A stretch of DNA of 64,000 nucleotides from Epiperipatus broadwayi (lineage: Eukaryota; Onychophora; Udeonychophora; Euonychophora; Peripatidae), in contig JAQFVV010000017.1 in NCBI GenBank assembly GCA_028023455.1, positions 4,990,098 through 5,054,097 on the forward strand. Direction: 5' to 3'. Numbering within the stretch: position 1 is the stretch's first letter; each line of letters begins with the position of its first letter. Under the pieces are notes generated by a model. That model was not told where the DNA came from and searched no databases. It saw only the letters and a list, made by a program, of their open reading frames with translations. Shown piece after piece: positions 11,526 to 24,015 of this stretch. A program made the translations under genes and the position numbers.

Positions 11526-13610
11526 TCTTTTATATAAATCTTCAGTATACTTTTTTCAATGGTCACGTATTTTTTTGGTTGCAAAAAGTATTATCTTCTT
11601 TATTCTTAACAATATTATTAAATTTCTCTTTGTAACCCAATACTTTTATTTCTTTCATATTGTAACAGTCAAAAATGCACAACTAATCTGAAAATTGCAT
11701 AAGGGTAATTTCCATAAAGCTTCACACTCCAGCTTCACATGATCAAAACTTTTTCTCTTTATATCCCATGTCCGTTAGATGCAAGAAACTCTTACCATAT
11801 GTTAATTACCATTATTGACTGCAAATAAGACAAATTCTAGAATAATGACAAATTATAATTTATTTATTTATATATATACATAATCATAAAACAAATAACA
11901 CAATTGACAGAAACCCTTCGGAAACATCAGTTTATTGGTATTTTACCCAGAATTGGATTCAGCATAACACCAGTTAATAATCTATTGTTTTATCAAAATG
12001 ATTTAACTGCCCTAGCTAATTTGAAGCAAAATTCATATGACTAGCTATTTACTGCCTCATTATGCATGGGCAATATATGGTCCTATGTATCTTAATAATC
12101 CCTGGGTAGATTTAGACTTGCTACATAGGCTAACTATAAATACTATTACCTATTAATATAACTGATTATAACCCAGTTTTAAGACTTATTAATCTTATAA
12201 GCTTTAGAATATACTGTATATCATTTATATAAATGACACTATTAGAGAACTAGTCTAATATAAATCCTATCAGGCTGTAGTGATGTGAAAACTAATACTA
12301 AACAATTCAAATAAGGGGGGAGGAGATATCACATTAACCAGATGCGCTTTGACACCTGATTTAATAAGAATCATATAAATATCAAATGCCCAGGTAGAAA
12401 TCATGCATCCTCTGGCATTAGTGACTAAAATTTATGAACTGATAGGAATGGGTATGTATCTGGTAAAGAACAATAATGCTTATAAATGGCAGGAGAAAGC
12501 ATTTGCTTTACACTGTAAGGGATAGCTTACAACACAATCATTCCTGCCAAAATTAGCCCAGTTATTGAATCAAGTCCATCATGAAATTTACACTAATAAT
12601 GGGAAGATTATTTAATTATTATTGACATATATATATGTATAACACATATGTTTATTTACATTAGCAATTAATTAAAGAAGTCATAATAAATTATTATTTT
12701 ATAATGAATCATTTAGTACAACAAATATAGGAAGTGATATTATATATATACTATTTGATAAGCTTTAATAGATTGTTATACACTTTAAACTAAACAATAG
12801 AGTGACGTAATTTGTAGTTAAGTGACTTAAAGATGACCTAATGTCAAGTTAAGTAGGCATAGAAACAGAATATGAAAATAAAACTATGATTATTTTATTT
12901 TTTATTAATGAAATGTATTTAACAATGGGCAGCCATGTCAATCTAATAGCAATTAAAGATCTTAGCATACTACGAGACCTAAGCACAGACAGTATCAAAG
13001 CAAAAAAATTTTTCAAATCTTTCTTCTTGACAACAATTGCATCTGTTATCATGAACTAACAGCAATTGAGTTAAAATTTTGAACACAAAAATAATCTTTT
13101 ATTTGAATTACAGAAGTTTTTAAATCAAGTACTGTATTCTAAATTTCATCCAATTCAGCAGAAAGAGTTATGAAATGAAAATTAGAACAATTTATAGATT
13201 TTCATAATAACTAGATTATTTTGATATTTTTTAAATCTTGCCAGAAAAAGGAAACTAATCCTGCTAATAGTTAAAGCAAAAATAAAATAATTTATTTAAC
13301 ATATATATACAAAAATTCTTCTATATATGAAAGTAATTTATAATTATAAATAGTAATGTTATTTTGAGATGCCAATGGGGTAAAGGAACACGTACTATGG
13401 TGTCTTCACTTTCTTCCCTAACATGTTAGCACAAGATCTATATATTTTTCTACTTTATTATAACACCCAAGAAGATGCTTGATGTCCAAAAAGAAGCGTG
13501 TGTGCACAGGAATATTTAAAAATAAAACAGCTGAGGATCTATGTGTTTATTTTTAATGATGCCAGGAGACATTACTGTGTGATCAATTCTTTGCCAAAGA
13601 AGATGATTTG
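11526..13610. other. Long AT-rich stretch, nothing recognised
   Basis: No family repeat, RNA or credible coding sequence seen. Short open frames lack motifs and lie in low-complexity sequence. Confidence 0.5.
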
Positions 13611-14357
13611 GTGAGCTAAACTATTCAAAATACAGCAAAACTCTCCATATAGTAGTGCCATCTTGTGCTAACAAGAGCAATCAATGGATGCCAGAAACTA
13701 GTCTGGGGATATTGGATGAGTAGGCACTAGATAGGAATTTTATGCACAAGCCTTCTGGCATCCATTGATTGCTCTTGTTAGCACAAGATGGCACTACTAT
13801 ATGGAGAGTTTTGCTTTGTTTTGGATTGTTTAATAACAATTATTGTGCTAGTATGAGATAGTGATCATGTGATGTTTAGTGGTTTAACACCAATCCTGCC
13901 TAATAGGATAGTGGTGGCTATGGTTGTTAAAGAGCCAAAGACACCAAAATGTATGAGTACTGAATTGAGTTCAGACCCATATGACTATATAAGCTATTGA
14001 GCTTGGATTGAAAATATTAATAGTGTTTTCAATTTCATTCTCATAGTTTTGTAGTTAAATAGAGTTAAAAGGTGGGTGCTGGATGGTTGCATTAGATACT
14101 AAGATCTAGGTGCAATGCTCTCAGATCCAAGGCTCCTCACTGATGAAGGCCACAAGCCAGAAACTAGTCTGGGAATATTGGATGAGTAGGCACTAGATAG
14201 GGATTTTATGCACAAGCCTTCTGGCATCCATTGATTGCTCTTGTTAGCACGAGATGGCACTACTATATGGAGAGTTTTGCTGTATTTTGAATTGTTTAAT
14301 AACAATTATTGTGCTAGTATGAGATAGTGATCATGTGATGTTTAGTGAGCTAAACTA
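13611..14357 (+). mobile_element. Family A element, compound, with 13-bp target duplication
   Basis: Flanked by exact 13-bp direct repeats GTGAGCTAAACTA at 13611-13623 and 14345-14357. Inside are a left arm (13624-13697), a collapsed ribozyme region with only GAAACTAGTC, a right arm (13752-13830), then a second unit with a full hammerhead (14120-14186) and a second right arm (14218-14300). The arms agree over more than 60 bp and share private variants (tgtgctaacaagagc). The fixed family end gatcatgtgatgttta abuts the right duplication. Such long duplications point to target-primed reverse transcription by a LINE. Confidence 0.85.
14120..14186 (+). ncRNA. Hammerhead ribozyme, family A, core intact
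   Basis: TCCTCA (14134-14139), CTGATGA (14140-14146), helix II GGC/GCC with loop CACAA, GAAAC (14160-14164), TAGTC, predicted cut after C14169, then TGGGAA. One helix I pair is lost (A14174 against C). Distal pairs ATCC/GGAT and CTC/GAG are kept. Confidence 0.78.
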
Positions 14358-14912
14358 CTTATTGGAAATTATCATACCTAACATCATGAACTATGTTTAA
14401 CTTAGTTATTTTTCTTTTTTTATATAATTGTAAATAAAATCTAGGTTAGCTCATCGAAATTTCTAGTTGCTTAGCATCACATTATCTATGTATATATTGA
14501 GGTAAGATTTCCATCTAGGTTAGCTCATCGAAATTTCTAGTTGCTTAGCATCACATTATCTATGTATATATTGAGGTAAGATTTCCATCTACTTTTACAC
14601 ATATTAAATTGCAACATTTGGTAAATTACAAAATTCATTTTATACATTATATGTTGTTGATTAACCATTATTATACGTTATTTTGGTGTGAATGACTAAT
14701 TAACTAGTATAAATTCTTTTATCTATCATATATGTATTCAAACTCAGATTGAGGGGACTTAAATCAAATAGATTGCTTTTGCAGGAATAAATTGCAATAT
14801 AAATAAGACAATAGATATTTAATTTAGTAAGTCAAAATTGCAATCATTTTAAATCATTCATATTTATTTTTCTTGTATATTTTATGATTGTGTATGCAAT
14901 GAGCATCATAAA
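14358..14912. other. AT-rich stretch with 74-bp tandem duplication
   Basis: A unit starting ctaggttagctcatcgaaat at 14441 is repeated at 14515 (two nearly identical copies to about 14588). Nothing else recognised. Confidence 0.7.
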
Positions 14913-15670
14913 TGGACAGGCTTCAATCCACTCCACACTCCAACTCTTCAACCATCCATCCAATTGAAAATCTGATGATGGAATGCTCAAAAGTCACCCT
15001 GAGGCTGAGATTCTTATCACACCCATGTTGACCTAAAGTTATAATCTGGACCAACTGATGATTGCTGGTTTAGCATGAATATTGGTGATTATTTATCTTT
15101 TCAACATATATGTGTTCAATTGTATCAGTGATATGAGATAGAGTGGTGGGTGCTGTGAAAGTCTATGCTCATATACCCTATATATTACATATATTCATAC
15201 AGGTATGTAATAAGTCTGTATTCCAGTTATTACATAGTACCAGTTATTACATAGTAGAGATGTCTGCCCATCTCTTGTTTATGTATTAAATGGATTATAT
15301 CCTGTACATGAGGGGTCATATTGACTTTAGGTCAATATGGATGTGACAAGAATCTCAGCCTCAGAGTGGCCTTTGAGCGTTCTATCATCAGATTTTCAAT
15401 TGGATGGACAGTTGAAGAGTTGGAGTGTGGAGTGGATTGAAGCCTGTCCACTAAAGTATGAGGTTTGGCTATCTTAATATATATCTGAGCACTTATAGCA
15501 TATATGTGTAGAGATGGTAATCTGGACCAACTGATGATTGCTGGTTTAGCATGAAATACATATATTGGTGATTATTTATCTTTTCGACATATATGTGTCC
15601 AATTGTATCAGTGATATGAGATAGAGTGGTGAGTGGTGGGTGCTGTGAAAGTCTGTGCTTATATACCCTA
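14913..15670. mobile_element. Family D compound with inverted outer parts
   Basis: The block atggacaggcttcaatcc...cacccatgttgacctaaagt (14913-15037) is inverted at about 15320-15452. Each is followed by a plus-strand ribozyme region in direct orientation. The first (CTGATGA near 15056) has lost helix III (GAATATTGG). The second (15531) is intact. Both end in the family tail gtgctgtgaaagtctatgctc. It is therefore partly palindromic and partly a direct dimer with a period of about 480 bp. Confidence 0.8.
15518..15578 (+). ncRNA. Hammerhead ribozyme, family D, core intact
   Basis: ACCAA (15526-15530), CTGATGA (15531-15537), helix II TGCT/AGCA with loop GGTTT (the outermost pair is T.T), GAAA (15553-15556), helix III ATA/TAT, predicted cut after A15564, then TTGGT pairing with ACCAA. 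All invariant core bases are present. Confidence 0.78.
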
Positions 15671-15794
15671 TATTTTAGTGTTATATAATTTTAGAAATTG
15701 GGGTTAGATTTATTTTATACCCATTTAAATAATTTAAATTTTTATTTTTTTTATAAATAAATTGTTTGCAATCTCTAAAAAAACGTACTGTCAA

Positions 15795-15874
15795 GCATTG
15801 GTGGTCGAGAGGTCAGTGACAGCTGCTTTACAAGCAGTTGTCTCGGGTTAGCAGGTTCGCTTCCCAGCTAATGC
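15795..15874 (+). mobile_element. Class-II-tRNA SINE (family C)
   Basis: An 80-nt cloverleaf with D stem GTCG/TGAC (one G.U), anticodon stem GCTGC/GCAGT, loop TTTACAA, a 12-nt variable region and TTCGCTT in the T loop. Flanked by tcaa and tatgacaca as in the other four copies. No T-run terminator follows, and five dispersed copies argue for a SINE rather than a tRNA gene. Confidence 0.8.
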
Positions 15875-16094
15875 TATGACACATTATTGGGAATGCATAT
15901 GTATGCAAAGTTTCAACTAGATTTGATATTGAAAAATGGATAAAAATTGAGGCATAATTCACAACCACAGACAAAAAAAAATCATACATTAAACAAAAGT
16001 GTGTAAAAATGATATGACAACCATGTATTTAATATGGATTCACATCAATCATTATCAATGATTATTTATAGCAAAACTTATTCAAATTATTCTA

Positions 16095-16510
16095 TGAAAT
16101 AAATAGGGTGTTTCACATGACCCTCAATGCTCCATGCTATCTCATACTGCTGACCCACCTGATCACACACATGTTGAAAAGATAAACAATCACCAATATA
16201 GATATTTTGTGCTAAATCAGCAATCATCAGTTGGTTCAGATTACCAACTCCATACATATATACAATCAATGCTCAGCTTATATTAAGATAGCCAATCTTT
16301 ATGAAGACTGGATATCTTAATATAAACTGAGCATTGATTGCATATATGTATGGAGATGGTAATCTGGTGCAACTGATGAGTGCTGGTTAGCATGAAATAT
16401 GATATTGGTTATTGTTTATCTTTTGTGATCAAGTGTGTCAGCAGTATGAGATAGTGTGTGATAGTTGAGGGTTGTGTGAAAGTCTGAGTTCAAACCCCCT
16501 ATATGTTACA
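16095..16510. mobile_element. Family D head-to-head palindrome
   Basis: A minus copy (about 16095-16300) faces a plus copy (about 16310-16510). The centre is gatatcttaatataaactg and its complement. The minus ribozyme keeps CTGATGA and helix II TGCT/AGCA but has CAAAA in place of GAAA (G12 lost). The plus copy is intact in its core. Confidence 0.85.
16360..16420 (+). ncRNA. Hammerhead ribozyme, family D, core kept
   Basis: CTGATGA 16373-16379, helix II GTGCT/AGCAT with a G.T closing pair, GAAA 16394-16397, predicted cut after A16404, then TTGG. Helix I is weak: the partner is GCAA, giving three pairs. Confidence 0.65.
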
Positions 16511-17672
16511 TATTGGAGTGCAGATATGAAAAAGCATGTACTGTAGAAAAAAATATATCTATGAAATAAAGAAAGTTGAAGCTTGTATTTACAAAATGGT
16601 CAAAAAATTGTTATGGAAAATGAACTGGAGCAAAAACTTGCAGTAGCTTTACTATCAAAGTGTATGTCCAAAAGGAAATCAGAAATATAGATAACTGGAA
16701 TGATTAATAAATGCAAAATATCAAGTCTCCAACTTGAATCTACTGAAATACTATTATGTTATTAGTTGCTAGTGTTTACACCATATGTTCACTCAGACTT
16801 ATAAAGCTTCATATATTTTGGACAAAGTTTTATCTCCTTTTAAATTAGATAATATTTTGTGGAAATCAGTATGTGTAGTGCAGCCAGCATCAAATATGAT
16901 AGAAGAAAAAATTAGGATTTCAAATTAGTGTGAAAAGGTGAATTCTAAATGTCAAAGCTATTCATTGCTACCATTGACAAGCAATGATCTCAAACATTCC
17001 ACTGAAAAAGATTGGGATCAGCAAACAATGATAGGACACTGTTTACTTCTTTTCTATACAACCAATCATTCAATAACTTCACTGTATGGATTAATGCAGT
17101 GAGGATATGTTGGACTCTAGAGCTGACGGTCAAAGATTGAAATGTAGCTCTGTCACTTTTGGTATACAGGCTTCGTATGAACTCCCAAACAATAACCCAT
17201 TCCATTATTTTTATTATTTTTTAATACACAAATGACTTGAAATCATAAACAGCCAAGGGTTTTGAGTAAATGTAATGATAAAAATAATGTATAAAGATGT
17301 AATGTGTAAAATATCCCCGTGCATATCACTAGCTGAAAAGTCAAATATTCAAATCACCCTTCCAAATGTTATGCTTTTCAGTAGTACCTTCTATGAATAA
17401 ATATAATGTTTGAAGTTCAGACATTGTACCTAGAGGTATTTCTGAAAAAACATAACATTTGAAAGGTGATTTGAATATTTTGTAAAATTTAACATTTGTA
17501 TATATATTTAAGGTTTAAGGAGTCATATTGGCCATGGATTCAGGATGTCCAACTGTAGTATAATTGTAAAGTTCTAAAAATGGTATATCAAAAAAGCAAT
17601 CAAAATCACATGCAAAGACAATTATATTTTCATTTTTGCATAATTCTTTGTTGTAATTTATGTAACTGAGGA
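16511..17672. other. Mostly unassigned, with SINE B tail and a 50-bp inverted repeat
   Basis: About 17110-17215 resembles the tail of SINE B (cttcgtatgaactcccaaacaataa). About 17343-17392 and 17434-17490 form an inverted repeat (tattcaaatcacccttccaa / ggtgatttgaata) with a loop of about 40 nt. Nothing else is recognised. Confidence 0.55.
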
Positions 17673-18216
17673 ACAGAATTGCATAACATGATCACAATTC
17701 TTTATGCTTACACAAGCTGTTTACATAGAGCTAAACTCTCCATACTCTGTGTAAACAGTTTTGCTTAACCATAAATATGGGATCATGTTAGTGATTTAAC
17801 ACCAACCTGCCAAATAGGATTATGGTGACTGTGGTTATTAAGGAACTAAAGACACCAAAAAGTATGAATGCTGAACTGAGTTCAGATCTACTCAACTATA
17901 CAAGCTAATGAACTTGAATTAAAAATAATTTTTGTGTTTTCATTTTGGACTCAAAAAATTATAGTTAGCTAATAAGGTAAAAGGTGGCTGCTGGAGGATT
18001 GCATTGGATCCTAAGATCTAGGTGCAGTACTCTCAGATCCAAGGCTCCTCACTGATGAATGCCACAGGCAAGAAACTAGTCTAGGGATAGTAGTTGAGTA
18101 GTCACTAGATGGGGATTTTATGCACAACCCTTCTTGCATCCATTGATTACTCTGGCTTGCACTGAGTGGTATTACTGTATGGAGAATTTAGCCTCTGTGT
18201 AAACAGAATTACATAA
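17673..18216 (+). mobile_element. Family A element with 14-bp imperfect target duplication
   Basis: Flanks ACAGAATTGCATAA (17673-17686) and ACAGAATTACATAA (18203-18216) differ at one base. Inside are inverted ends (ctgtttacatagagctaaac / tgtgtaaacag), the family segment accaacctgccaaataggat, and a plus-strand hammerhead. Confidence 0.75.
18041..18092 (+). ncRNA. Hammerhead ribozyme, family A, compensated helix II
   Basis: CTGATGA 18052-18058, helix II TGC/GCA in place of the usual GGC/GCC (both strands changed together), GAAAC 18072-18076, TAGTC, cut predicted after C18081. Helix I has one mismatch (A18083) and the distal GGAT is lost. Confidence 0.7.
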
Positions 18217-18364
18217 TTGATCATACAATTATTAAAATTCAAAAGATAGCATGCTATAATTAATTTGCAGCTGTTAATGTAAAAATAATAGATGTTTAAG
18301 CTGAAGTGTAACCAATTTAAATGATATATTAATTAAAAGATAAAATAGGTATAGATTCTGTTAA

Positions 18365-18840
18365 ATCTCTCATTACCTTCAAATAATGGACTAGTCCTTA
18401 TTCCATATTATCTTGATTGGATTGAGCATTATCACTGCAGATCAATGGATATATAAATAGATAATGTAAGTCCAATTGCAATAGCAGGCCAATAGATGAT
18501 GATGCTCATTGAACCTGATTGCTGACATCATGTATGGAGATCTGGCCTTAAATAGTCAATTCATTTGAATGTGAGGTCAGAGGTCAGATACCAACTGTCA
18601 AAGCTAAATAGCAACATACAGATTATTCACTATATGGCTGAAAAGTGAGGAAATTCACATTAGAACTGGAAGCTGCTGGACATAAATGAGACCTAAGGCA
18701 AGTTGTCACAGAACAGCTGGAAATATCACTGTACTGACAAGAAAAGCTGTCATGACACAGCCAGAAGTGTAGGTAAGCTTATAAGGGTAACTGAAATCCT
18801 TTACAGAAGTAGTTGCATGGTAACAAATGTGAAGATTGTA
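18365..18840 (+). repeat. Dispersed repeat, family I, copy 1
   Basis: About 470 bp collinear with 24625-25065: aatggactagtcc, then attgagcat...cactgcaga, then actatatggctgaaa, aagttgtcacagaac, and gtagttgcatggtaac. Non-coding, same orientation in both copies, family unknown. Confidence 0.75.
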
Positions 18841-19059
18841 AATATGAATTTTATATTTGTTTTAATAAATAAATATTAAGCATATTTTAGGAGTTTGTGT
18901 TTGTGTATAAATCATGTTTCAAACACAATAGATTCAAAATTATGTTTTCTGCTTATATTATTATACGAGAAAATCATCCAATACTGTCAATCACTTCATA
19001 TAATGAGAACACTCCATTACTTAGTACTTCTAAATCTTTCTTATTACTTTGTCGAAAGT

Positions 19060-19395
19060 ATCACATGATCACCATTTTTTATGCTTTCTCAAGCTGTTAA
19101 AACAGAGGGGAAAACTCTCCCTACAGTAGTGCCACTCAGTGCAATTCAGATTAATCAGTAGATGCAAGAAGGTTTGTGCATAAAATCTTTATCTAGTGCC
19201 TATTCAACCAATGTCTCCAGGCTCTCAGATCCAAGACTCCTCACTGATGAAAGCCACAAGCTAGAAACTAGTCTGGGGAAATTGGATGAATAGGCACTAG
19301 ATAGAGATTTTATGCACAAACTTTTTTTCATCCATTGATTAATCTAGTTTGCACTGAGTGGCACAACTGTGTGGAGAGTTTTTGCCTCTGTCAGA
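19060..19395 (+). mobile_element. Family A hammerhead foldback element
   Basis: Left end tcacatgatcacc, inverted arms (aaaactctccctacagtagtgcc near 19115 against ggcacaactgtgtggagagtttt near 19362), intact hammerhead in the loop. Confidence 0.85.
19229..19287 (+). ncRNA. Hammerhead ribozyme, family A, intact
   Basis: TCCTCA (19238-19243) pairs fully with TGGGGA (19274-19279, one G.U). CTGATGA 19244-19250, helix II AGC/GCT with loop CACAA (compensated relative to GGC/GCC), GAAAC 19264-19268, TAGTC, cut predicted after C19273. Distal ATCC (19229-19232) pairs with GGAT (19284-19287) across an internal loop. Among the best-preserved copies. Confidence 0.82.
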
Positions 19396-22300
19396 ATTAC
19401 TCATATAAGCGTTATATAAATAATCTTCAAGTATATTATTTACCTGAATAACAATTTTGTGTTTGACCATTGATACTAAAATTATGTGATAAACTCTACA
19501 GACTCTATGTTTGAAAATTATTTTACATAAGCCGAGAGATTTCTCCTGTTAAGCTAAAAATATTGCAAGAATTTTTCTGATGTATAATCAATAGCAGTGT
19601 GCCAATCATAATACAAATAAAAAAAACAGGCAAAACTCTCTATATATAATGTCACTCAATGCAAGCATAAGAAAAGGTGATCGTGTGATGTTTATTGGCT
19701 TAAAACAAATGTACAAAGCGATGTCTGAATTTTCAGTATAACAGTCATTAGTGTGTGTGTCATTTTATGTCTTTTCCTAGATTAAAACAATCTTCTATGT
19801 ATTTGACAAAATCTGGTAAGAAATATTTTTTTTATGTATTTATTTCCTTAGCCTATTGTGCAGTGTTATTTTAAAAACAAAGCGATTGCAGGATGATTCA
19901 TGCCAAACACTTCATATATTAAAGAATTTGATTATGTTAAATATTAATAAAATTTTGTGGTTGGGGTGGGGTATGGGTGTTATTATAGATTCTACCTGAT
20001 TATACCAAATTACTGTATTATAATAGTCACATGATGTACTGTGGCGAGTAATTGACATACTTCCAATGCTATTAAATATTAAATATTCTGAAAATTCTCT
20101 TTAATTAATAAAAAATGATAATAAGTTAATAATATGGATAATTTTATAATATATCAGAAAATGTATATATATGCAGTCAAGTATATATAAAATTATGTAT
20201 ATAAATATATGCTTTCAGATATATATATAATTTCAATTTATATATAATAGACATTTTATTTGTATTATATATATAGTTCTGTAATAAAAATGTAGCAATT
20301 CTATAAAATTATTTTTGTTTGGTTTTTTTTTGTTTTCGTTTTTTAAAAAAAAATATTTTTTAAAATTCCAGATAATTCCTTAATAAATTTACTGAAGTGA
20401 TCAGTGTGTATGCACACACAGAGCTTCATGTTAGTTGTTTAGAAATAGTATATATAGATATAGATTTTTAAAGATCAAATATCTAATTTTTCATTTTTTT
20501 TCATTTTGTTGGAAATTAATATACAGATACATGTGTGTGGGTTGATGAATGAGAGGGCTCATATATATATATCTTGTTTTATTGAAATATATTTTTTGTT
20601 ATATATTTGGAAAAGGAAAATATATTTCCTTTGTCTATATGTTTTTCCTAAAAGACAAAGAAATTTGACTCATTCTTTCTTTGAAAATAACAATTTTTAC
20701 CAGTCTATTGTTTTGAAACATTCATATAATTGCATGGAAATGTTAATTATTTCTCATCTTTAAAGACAGTTAAAAATGCAATTAAAATTTTCATACCTTA
20801 GTTTAATCTTAATGGGATTTTGCCAACTGGTTTAAATTAAAGATCAATCAACCAGTCTATTTTCATTTCTAACAAAGGCAGTTACAATATAGGTGTTAAG
20901 AAAAAATATAGGATTAAACAAAGGCTTTGCTGAGTAAAAGTTTTCATATAAAAATACTAGGCTAATTTTTCTAGAAAGGCAGTCAAAGAGTAAAAGAGTT
21001 TAACAGTAAAAGAGTTTTTAAAAGCAGAGAGTTGTTGGCAGTCAAAAGTAAAAGTTAAAATAAAAAAAGTTTTAAAAATTAAAGTGAGAGTGAAAGTCAC
21101 TCTCTCTAATAGACATTGAACATAAGCTGATGACAGATAATCATCATGATCTGTGAGTAGATAAAATGTACCTTTCCCCTCTGGGGAAATCCCAAGAAAA
21201 TGCATTTGTAGGGAAAAAGAAATCTAATTGATTCCATGCTGCTGCTGCTGAGAAAATGGAGAACCAACTTCGAATCCAGCCTGTCCTGAGTCCAGTAAAG
21301 CCAAAGGTCGATCCTGAAATAAGTGAACCAGTAAGAAAATAGCCACCTCATCAAAGGGACAGTAATCATTGCAGTTATGAACTTTCAATCTTTAAATATT
21401 TATATATAAAAAATGCCTTCTATAAAAACTTTAGAATATTTAGTTTCCTCAGATTTATAACTGATCGGTAAAAGACTATTCTAAAAAAGATGTGTTTCAA
21501 AAGGACAATGATATATATATATATGAGTTTTAATTTCATTTATTATTATTTTTGAGAAGTCAATTTGTGTTATAACTAGATTTCTATTTATTAATGGTAA
21601 AAAAGAGTGTAATGTCTAATTCTAAATGGAACAAAAGATTACTATAGAGTTTATAAACACAGCTTTTATTATTTATTTTTGAAATATGCCAGTATGTTTT
21701 CTTTAATTATAAGTTCGTTTGCTTTATCTCCAATCTTAAGTGGGAGAAGAGCAACTATATTTTTTATAATTGTAGAGTAACAGACAGTCAAATTTGAATT
21801 TCTTAAATTGTTTGCCTAGTTCTTATTAGTTAAAAATGTCATTTTAATTTGTTAAAAAAAAGTGAGAGAGAAAAAATCAAGTATCTGGATTAAAATTTTC
21901 CATTTTACTTCTATATACCTTGTTAATAAAAATTAAGAATATAAATGAGTGTTAAAATTATTATTTATTTGATTTTGATTAAAATTCTTTATAACAATTG
22001 AGATGAAATAATATATATATATGTGTGTGTTTATTTATGTGTTATAAGAAATAATTATCATGCTTCTTTTTCTTAAATATAAAATGGGCAATAATACTTG
22101 TTGTAAAAGTATGTGTTCATCTCACTATATATATATTTAGTGACACATACATTTCGGGAAAGAGTACTATCTCAGCAGTAGTGTTTTTGCCTCTTTATCA
22201 TTTTGTGTTTAAGCTTTATATTGAAACACTTGGGTGTTTTATAGCCTATCAAATATGGTTATCTTAAAATTTCCCATTATTACTTATGAAACACAGGCTT

Positions 22301-22559
22301 AAGAAAATATCTATACAGATATAAGTTAATGCTTTTTATGGGCAAATATATCAGTGTTGCTTAATAGAATGATCTGTGCCTATATGGCTTTTAATAATGA
22401 ATATAGGTCAAGTAATGCTATGCGAGCTGCCAGACGGATATTTTACCGGTCTGGAGATAGCCGTGTTTTCAAAGCCCACACTCTATTATTTTCTAAACAT
22501 GCCACACTTTTATTGTTAATGTGTTTTCATAGGAACTTCTATATATATTTTATTGTTCA
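19396..22559. other. Mostly unassigned AT-rich DNA
   Basis: About 19621-19705 is a family A fragment (aaacaggcaaaactctctat ... gtgatgtttattgg). Around 21237-21352 a short open stretch starts with ATG in good context (gagaaaATGGAG), encodes MENQLRIQPVLSPVKPK and more, and has a possible splice donor (ccaGTAAGA) near its end. This is the only exon-like sequence I noticed, and the evidence is weak. The remainder is low-complexity AT sequence. Confidence 0.4.
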
Positions 22560-22705
22560 ACAAAGGAGATTGGCCCATGTTTGCCAATGCCAATAATAAT
22601 ATAGCCAGCACAGGATTCGAACCCAGATGCCACTGAAAGCTGTAATTAGATTTCTTGATCATGCCTGTTGGTAATGCTGTGTGGGATAGATAAAGCATAT
22701 TTACC
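22560..22705 (-). mobile_element. SINE-like remnant with B box
   Basis: The minus strand has a perfect Pol III B box, gggttcgaatcc, followed by tgtgctggctatatt and ggcattggcaaacatggg. No A box was found at the usual distance, so only the 3' part of a tRNA-derived SINE may be present. Confidence 0.45.
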
Positions 22706-22979
22706 ATATAACTATTGATAATAAAGAAAGCTAAAATTATGCTTTGGTCCATAACTCCTGCTGGGAATACTAAAAGCAAATATTATAATAAAAAATATAC
22801 TTAGATTTCCCTATGTATGTGAACACACACATAAATTTATTATATATATATTTCTGGCCTCTAACTTAATTTAATCAGGTATTGTGTTTACTCATGACAA
22901 TTGGCATATTAATTTTATAGTGGCATATTTCTTGATCAAATATTATCATTATCAACATAACAATTTGTTTTATGCTTAC

Positions 22980-23290
22980 ACACATATAATACTGATATTT
23001 ACTATGTGTTGTAATTATTGTTTCTGGTTAATTTGTAATACCCATACAGTCTCATACTGATTCATAATTGTGGTTGTCATGAATTCCAGTATGACTTCAT
23101 TGTAATGCACACACACATCTAACACTAATGTTTAAATACTATTGAAATTATCATTTCGGGTCCATAACTTCTATTGTCATTATTGATAGTATGACTTCAT
23201 TGTAATGCTCACGCACATCTAATATTGATGTTTATTATTGTAATTGTTATTTTTAGTTCATAATCTTGGTTGTCATTATTGACAGGTAGT
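22980..23290 (+). repeat. Degenerate 100-bp tandem repeat
   Basis: Agtatgacttcattgtaatg recurs exactly 100 bp apart (23088 and 23188), with weaker copies on either side (ttgtcattattga, cacatctaa). Confidence 0.7.
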
Positions 23291-23564
23291 TCTTTGTAAA
23301 AATCATACATTTATCCTAGTGATATCTAAATACTGTACCATTATCAATAACTGATAATTAAATACTGTAATTATTACTTTTTGGGTTAAAAGTAACGCCC
23401 ATACATGGATCATAATAAGATCCAAACATTGTTATTATTATTTCTATCTTCTAATGAATTGTGTTAATAAATCATATATATCTATACAGTTGTCATGTCA
23501 TTCCCTGGTTCATCATATCCACCCAACTATGTCCACACTTAATTAAGTCATATATAAGTAATAT

Positions 23565-24015
23565 TTACTGAGGCTGTAACCTCAAGAATATGCGTGTAAA
23601 ATGCGATAGTAAGGACCTCTACAGGTGTTTAACCACAAGCTTACACTATGGAAGAAAAGAGTGGAACTCCTTCTTTATTTCAACCTACTTTCTATTTAAA
23701 TAGGTGAAGCTGAAGCGGTTAGATATGTGAGCATGAAGCTATTCAATACTTCACTGATTAACTCCACATTTCTTATTACACATTAATACTCACGAAATCT
23801 TTCGATTTACAATGAGTCAATGGAAAGATTTTATAGTCAGAAATCTATTACAGTAATCTAAAGTTGTAATTATAAATTTATTAAACGCACATTGATTATG
23901 TAAGTAATATTTACTGAGGCTGTAGAGGTCCCTACTATCACATTTTACACGCATATTCTCAAGGTTACAGCCTCGGTAAATATTACTTATGTAATCAAAG
24001 TGCGTTTAATAAATT
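23565..24015. mobile_element. Family E foldback element
   Basis: Inverted arms of about 75 bp: agtaatatttactgaggctg ... gcgatagtaaggacctctac on the left, and ctgtagaggtccctactatc ... cagcctcggtaaatattact on the right. The loop holds the family core aaccacaagcttacac and ctatttaaataggtgaag. No ribozyme core was found in this family. Confidence 0.8.

Noticed and set aside
22354-22596. Open frame MLLNRMICAYMAF...
   Set aside because: Overlaps an opposite-strand frame and a SINE remnant; no motif.
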